Positions 60,090 through 64,000 of a stretch of DNA of 64,000 bases are shown here, piece after piece (within the stretch, counting starts at the first letter, position 1; each line of letters starts with the position of its first letter). This stretch comes from Cellvibrionaceae bacterium. Its GTDB lineage: Bacteria; Pseudomonadota; Gammaproteobacteria; Pseudomonadales; Cellvibrionaceae. The notes under the pieces are model-generated. The model was not told the DNA's origin and searched no databases. It saw only the letters and a list, made by a program, of their open reading frames with translations. The position numbers and the translations under genes were made by a program. The DNA is taken from NCBI GenBank assembly GCA_025800365.1, contig JAOXRT010000204.1, positions 16,410 through 80,409 on the forward strand, written 5' to 3'.

Positions 60090-63000
60090 ATGGATTTTAT
60101 TACCCGATTCGGCTTAGACCGACAGCGCTTTAGCCAGTTTATTCTGGCGGCCATTATTTTGTTTGGACTGTTTCTTTACTCTGGTTTTCCCAGCCGTGAA
60201 GAACCACAGATCGTAATTCGAGTTGCCTCCGTTGTAGCAAACTTTGAAGGCATGTCTCCATCACGGATGGAAAACCTTATCGTCAAACCTATCGAGAAAA
60301 AAATTAAAGAGCTCGAAGAGGTTAAAGACATTACCGTAAGCATTCGCACAGGTAAGGCGATCATCAATGTAAGCGTTCACGACCGCTACACTGATGTGGC
60401 GCCGATTTGGCAAAAGCTGCGCAATAAGATGAAGGATATTGCAGGTAGCTTACCAAGCGGCACCCAAGGCCCTTTCGTGAATGACGACTATGGTCGCGTA
60501 GCGCCAATCACACTGGCCTTAACGGGCACTGATTACAGCCATGCGGAACTACGCGAAGTAGCACGCAGCCTGCAGGACGAATTCAATGCCCTACCTTTGG
60601 TGGCTCGAGTTACCTTGCATGGGATTCAGGAAGAACGCATTTGGCTTAACTTTAACGAAGCCAAGTTACTGCAAAACCAGTTGCAGAGTAGCCAGATTAC
60701 CAACGAACTGAAAAATCAAAATGTTATTCTACCTGCAGGCATTATCGAAGCCGATGGTGATCGCTTTGTTATTGAGCCTACCGGCACCTACCAAAGCGTG
60801 GAAGACATTAAAAACACTTTAGTGAAGCTACCTAACAGCGAAAGCATGGTGTACCTGCGAGATCTCGTTGATGTCGAGCGCGGCTATCAAGATCCACCAT
60901 CATCGCCGGTAACCTTTAATGGCAAAACCGCTGTCATTCTTGGCATCTCTCAGATTCCAAACACGGCCATTGCTGAATTTGCTAAGCAGGTAGATACCCA
61001 AGCCGAGCAACAACGTTTGCTATTACCGGCAGGCTTAGAGCTCAAACGAGTCAACTACCAACCAGCAGTAGTCGACAAGCAGATCAACGAAGCTCTCAGC
61101 AACTTATTTCAAACCGTATTAGTAGTGCTTGCTGTAGTCATGGTTTTCCTTGGGCTGCGTTTAGGTCTGCTTGTAGGCAGCCTTGTACCACTGACAATTC
61201 TGCTAAGCCTTATTGGTATGAATGCTTGGGGCGTTGAGCTTCAAATCGTTTCCATCGCGGCGGTAATTATTGCTCTCGGCTTATTGGTGGATAACGGCAT
61301 TGTGATGGCCGAGGATATTAAACGCCGCATCGATAATGGCGAAACCATGTATGATGCCGCTATTGATGCCGCTAGAAGCTTATCTATTCCCTTACTAAGC
61401 TCATCCTTAACAACCATTCTTGCCTTTATGCCATTAATGTTGGCTGATAACCAAGCTGGCGAATACATCAGCTCTTTGAGTCAGGTAATTATTTTAACGC
61501 TGCTATCTTCATGGCTATTAAGTATTTATGCCTTACCGATGCTGTATGCGAAATTTATTGGCGATAAGAAAGCTAAAAAGCAATCAGCCCTAGACGCGAT
61601 GGTAAGTGCAATCGTGAGTCGTATGCAGTCTGCTTATAGCGTATTGCTTTCTCAAATCCTGCATTTTAGAAAACTATTTTTGCTAGCCATGGTGGCGCTG
61701 TTCGCCATGTCGATTGTACTGATGGGTTTGATTCCAAAAGATTTCTTCCCTCCCAGCTCTAGCAATCAGTTTGTGGTGTATCTGGATTTACCTGCCGGTA
61801 CTGACATTCGTAAAACTCAGCAAGTCACTCAAACATTTAGTGATTGGTTGGCCGATAAAGAACAAAACCCAGAGCTTGTTTCCGCTACCGCCTATATTGG
61901 TGATGGCGGCCCTCGTTTTATTCAATCACTGTCACCACCAGACCCGGCTCCCAACGCGGCCTTTTTCGTGGTTACTGCAAAACAAGCTGAGGGGATTGAT
62001 GAAATTGCTCGTCGTGCGCGCGATTTTGCCCTCACCCAACTGCCCGATGCTCGCGCTCGAATTGAAAAGCTTGGCGTTGGTGGCGGTGGCGGTAAGGGCC
62101 TAGCGCTTCGCTTGATTGGCCCCAATAAAGAAGTACTGCAAGAAAAAGCGAATACGCTGGTTGATGAGCTTCGTAAAATCCCCAATATGAAGAGCATCCA
62201 TAATGACTGGGAAAGCCCAGTGGCAAAAATTATTGTGAAGGTTGATCAGTCTCGTGCTCGCCGTGCGGGCCTAGACAGCAGCCTGATCGCCAATGCTCTG
62301 CAAGCGCATTTCTCTGGTATGGATGTTAGCGACTATCGTGAAGGCGATAAGGTTATCCCGATTCGCATGCGTGCTGACCAAGACAAACGCAGTAGCTTAG
62401 ATTCTTTGCGACAGATAACTATTATGTCGCCGACCAATCAGAGTTTTGTACCGCTGCTGCAAGTCGTTGAGATCGATGCCGTTATCGAGCCGAGCCAGAT
62501 TCGTCGACGTAATTTAGAGCGCACTATCGAACTCAGCGCCAAACATCAGAGCTGGCCAGCTGCAACCCTGCTAGAGAATATTCAACCAATGTTGGATAAC
62601 TTTGAAATGCCTGCTGGGCACCGGCTAGAGCTCGCCGGTGATGTAGCAGATAGCGACACGGCCAATGCTGCGCTGTTTGAATATATGCCTGCCTGCTTGA
62701 TGGGCATTGTGATCTTACTAGTGCTGCAATTTAACTCAGCCCGACGCCCTGCAGTTATTTTGGCCACTATTCCACTGTGTTTAATCGGTGCTAGCTTTGG
62801 CTTATTTATTACCGGTGAAAGCTTTGGCTTTATGTGTATGCTTGGCCTATTCAGCCTTGCAGGTATTATCATTAATAATGGTATCGTACTTATTGAACGA
62901 ATAGAGGAAGAAAGAGCCAAGCAAGATTCCATTCTGGATTCTATTCAAGCTGCCTGCGAGGCTCGTATGCGCCCTATTTTGGTCACTACCTGCACTACTG

Positions 63001-63155
63001 CACTGGGTTTGATTCCGTTAATCTTGTTTGGCGGTAGTTTATGGAGCGGTATGGGTATCGTAATTGCCTTCGGTATTGTTGTGGGCAGTCTATTAACCCT
63101 TGGCTTTGTACCGGCTTTATACGCTTTATTGTTCAAAGCGGAATATAAGCACTAA
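60090..63155 (+). CDS. RND-family efflux transporter permease
   Basis: The 1021-residue protein is a full-length AcrB/MdtB-like permease with twelve membrane helices and two large periplasmic loops. It starts at an ATG 19 bp after the adaptor, with GAGGCGATC upstream. The helix 4 region reads ALGLLVDNGIVMAEDIKRR. The first proton-relay Asp is kept, while the second position (D408 of AcrB) is Asn; such VDN variants occur in several HAE-type branches. Other family marks are GSLVPLTILLSLIGM and the closing GMGIVIAFGIVVGSLLTLGFVPALYALL (quoted in part). Substrates are unknown. Confidence 0.95.
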   Translation: MDFITRFGLDRQRFSQFILAAIILFGLFLYSGFPSREEPQIVIRVASVVANFEGMSPSRMENLIVKPIEKKIKELEEVKDITVSIRTGKAIINVSVHDRYTDVAPIWQKLRNKMKDIAGSLPSGTQGPFVNDDYGRVAPITLALTGTDYSHAELREVARSLQDEFNALPLVARVTLHGIQEERIWLNFNEAKLLQNQLQSSQITNELKNQNVILPAGIIEADGDRFVIEPTGTYQSVEDIKNTLVKLPNSESMVYLRDLVDVERGYQDPPSSPVTFNGKTAVILGISQIPNTAIAEFAKQVDTQAEQQRLLLPAGLELKRVNYQPAVVDKQINEALSNLFQTVLVVLAVVMVFLGLRLGLLVGSLVPLTILLSLIGMNAWGVELQIVSIAAVIIALGLLVDNGIVMAEDIKRRIDNGETMYDAAIDAARSLSIPLLSSSLTTILAFMPLMLADNQAGEYISSLSQVIILTLLSSWLLSIYALPMLYAKFIGDKKAKKQSALDAMVSAIVSRMQSAYSVLLSQILHFRKLFLLAMVALFAMSIVLMGLIPKDFFPPSSSNQFVVYLDLPAGTDIRKTQQVTQTFSDWLADKEQNPELVSATAYIGDGGPRFIQSLSPPDPAPNAAFFVVTAKQAEGIDEIARRARDFALTQLPDARARIEKLGVGGGGGKGLALRLIGPNKEVLQEKANTLVDELRKIPNMKSIHNDWESPVAKIIVKVDQSRARRAGLDSSLIANALQAHFSGMDVSDYREGDKVIPIRMRADQDKRSSLDSLRQITIMSPTNQSFVPLLQVVEIDAVIEPSQIRRRNLERTIELSAKHQSWPAATLLENIQPMLDNFEMPAGHRLELAGDVADSDTANAALFEYMPACLMGIVILLVLQFNSARRPAVILATIPLCLIGASFGLFITGESFGFMCMLGLFSLAGIIINNGIVLIERIEEERAKQDSILDSIQAACEARMRPILVTTCTTALGLIPLILFGGSLWSGMGIVIAFGIVVGSLLTLGFVPALYALLFKAEYKH

Positions 63156-63233
63156 ACTCAAGCTATACGGCTGCTAAGTGAGCTCTTTGCTTAGCAGCCA
63201 TTACAAAACGATAACAATAATAAAGGAGTTACC

Positions 63234-63854
63234 ATGATCGTTTTGCATCATCTAAATAAATCTCGCTCCAAGCGCATTATCTGGTTGCTAGAAGAGCTCG
63301 GTGTCGAGTATCGCATTGAGGCCTATCAGCGCGACGCCCAAAGTAATTTAGCCCCTCCTGAGCTGAAGGCCATTCACTCCTTAGGCAAATCGCCCGTTAT
63401 TGAGCACAATGGCCGCGTTATTGCCGAATCTGGCGCTATCACCGAGTATCTATGCCAACAATATCGCCCTGACATGATTCCTGATGCAGGCAGCGACGAC
63501 TATATTGAATACTTACAGTGGATGCACTTTGCCGAAAGTTCAGCCATCTTACCTCTGTTACTCAAAATGTTTGTTGAAAAAGACGGTGCCAAGATGAATA
63601 TGCTGGATCAGTATGCGCAGGTAGAAGTCGCCAAGGTTATGACCTTCTTTAACCAACGCGCAACAGCAGGCTATCTTGTCGGAGGCCAGCTCACGGGCGC
63701 CGATATTATGATGAGCTTTATTGTGGATGCCCTACATCGCGGCGGCGCATTGGCGATGTTCCCGAACCTAAAGGCATACTATGACTTTTTGGCCAGCCTC
63801 GAGAAATTTCAAAAAGCGGAAGCTCTTGAAACTGAATTAGACAAAAGCATTTAG
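63234..63854 (+). CDS. Glutathione S-transferase
   Basis: The 206-residue protein has an N-terminal thioredoxin-like domain (about 1-78; HHLNKSRSKRIIWLLEELGVEY, shown in part) with a Ser in the usual catalytic stretch (NKSRS). The GSH-binding loop is GKSPVIEHNG and ESGAITEYL. The C-terminal helical domain has GGQLTGADIMMSFIVDAL. It is a cytosolic enzyme that conjugates glutathione or reduces peroxides. It starts at an ATG at 63234 with AAAGGAG upstream. It resembles the maleylacetoacetate isomerase/beta-type GST branch in part. It is separate from the RND operon by 78 bp. Confidence 0.92.
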   Translation: MIVLHHLNKSRSKRIIWLLEELGVEYRIEAYQRDAQSNLAPPELKAIHSLGKSPVIEHNGRVIAESGAITEYLCQQYRPDMIPDAGSDDYIEYLQWMHFAESSAILPLLLKMFVEKDGAKMNMLDQYAQVEVAKVMTFFNQRATAGYLVGGQLTGADIMMSFIVDALHRGGALAMFPNLKAYYDFLASLEKFQKAEALETELDKSI

Positions 63855-63920
63855 TAGATCTCCTCTTTGCCAAGCTGTGGTAAGCGTCAAAGCCACAGCT
63901 CCTCCCCTTCTTCAAAGCAA

Positions 63921-63959
63921 TCTATTTCAGTAGTCTATCTCAGTATTCTATCTCAGTAA
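63921..63959. repeat. Three tandem 13-bp repeats
   Basis: TCTATTTCAGTAG, TCTATCTCAGTAT and TCTATCTCAGTAA occupy 63921-63933, 63934-63946 and 63947-63959. The consensus TCTATYTCAGTAN is AT-rich and lies 67 bp beyond the GST stop. It may be slippage or a repeated protein-binding site for a gene beyond the window. Confidence 0.85.
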
Positions 63960-64000
63960 TTTCGGACATCTTTTCTAGCACTTTTCGTATTAGCATTGAT

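Overview
The window reads as a chromosomal segment of a marine-type gammaproteobacterium related to the Pseudomonas/Cellvibrionales/Spongiibacter side of the class. The main evidence is gene order: gltD-gltB-damX-aroB-aroK-pilQPONM on one strand, diverging from ponA, then maeB, rpmE, priA, a SPOR gene, hslV and hslU. This is the order I recall from the Pseudomonas ponA/hslVU region, except that argS is missing between priA and the SPOR gene. I see no rRNA, tRNA, CRISPR, transposase or integrase.

Region by region. 1-8.6 kb is a fatty-acid degradation block: an acyl-CoA synthetase cut by the window edge, a divergent AraC-type regulator, a thiolase, a fused enoyl-CoA hydratase/3-hydroxyacyl-CoA dehydrogenase, an acyl-CoA dehydrogenase of the LCAD active-site type and an alpha-methylacyl-CoA racemase-like protein. 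Together these suggest beta-oxidation of methyl-branched chains. 8.7-14.2 kb is a mixed accessory stretch: a Crp/Fnr regulator with a small membrane protein, a membrane-anchored XRE regulator, a secreted hydrolase, a chemoreceptor and a zinc ribbon-TM2-pilin fusion. 14.3-39.2 kb is the conserved core: glutamate synthase, DamX, shikimate enzymes, the type IV pilus alignment complex and secretin, PBP1A, malic enzyme, L31, PriA, an FtsN-like protein, and HslVU with a clear sigma-32-type promoter.

39.2-52.2 kb is a complete nitrate assimilation module on the minus strand: nasT-nasS, then nrtA-nrtB-nrtD-porin-nirB-nirD-nasA-cobA. The nrtA leader holds a sigma-54 promoter match, a strong intrinsic terminator directly before the nrtA ribosome binding site, and candidate ANTAR-type hexaloops. 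This fits NasS/NasT antitermination: nitrate frees NasT from NasS, NasT binds the leader and lets polymerase read into transport and reduction genes; cobA makes the siroheme precursor for NirB.

The most unusual structure is a decayed copy of the hslU 3' end (52411-52650) in the same direction as the intact hslU (ends 39148). The two hslU 3' ends bracket exactly the nitrate module, and the DUF971 gene that follows hslU in pseudomonads lies 19 kb away at 58297. This looks like an old insertion at the 3' end of hslU.

52.7-64 kb is accessory: DUF2059 and DUF3291 proteins, a BASS-type transporter, a small membrane protein, a sulfatase with altered metal ligands, NnrS, DUF971, an RND efflux pair and a glutathione S-transferase.
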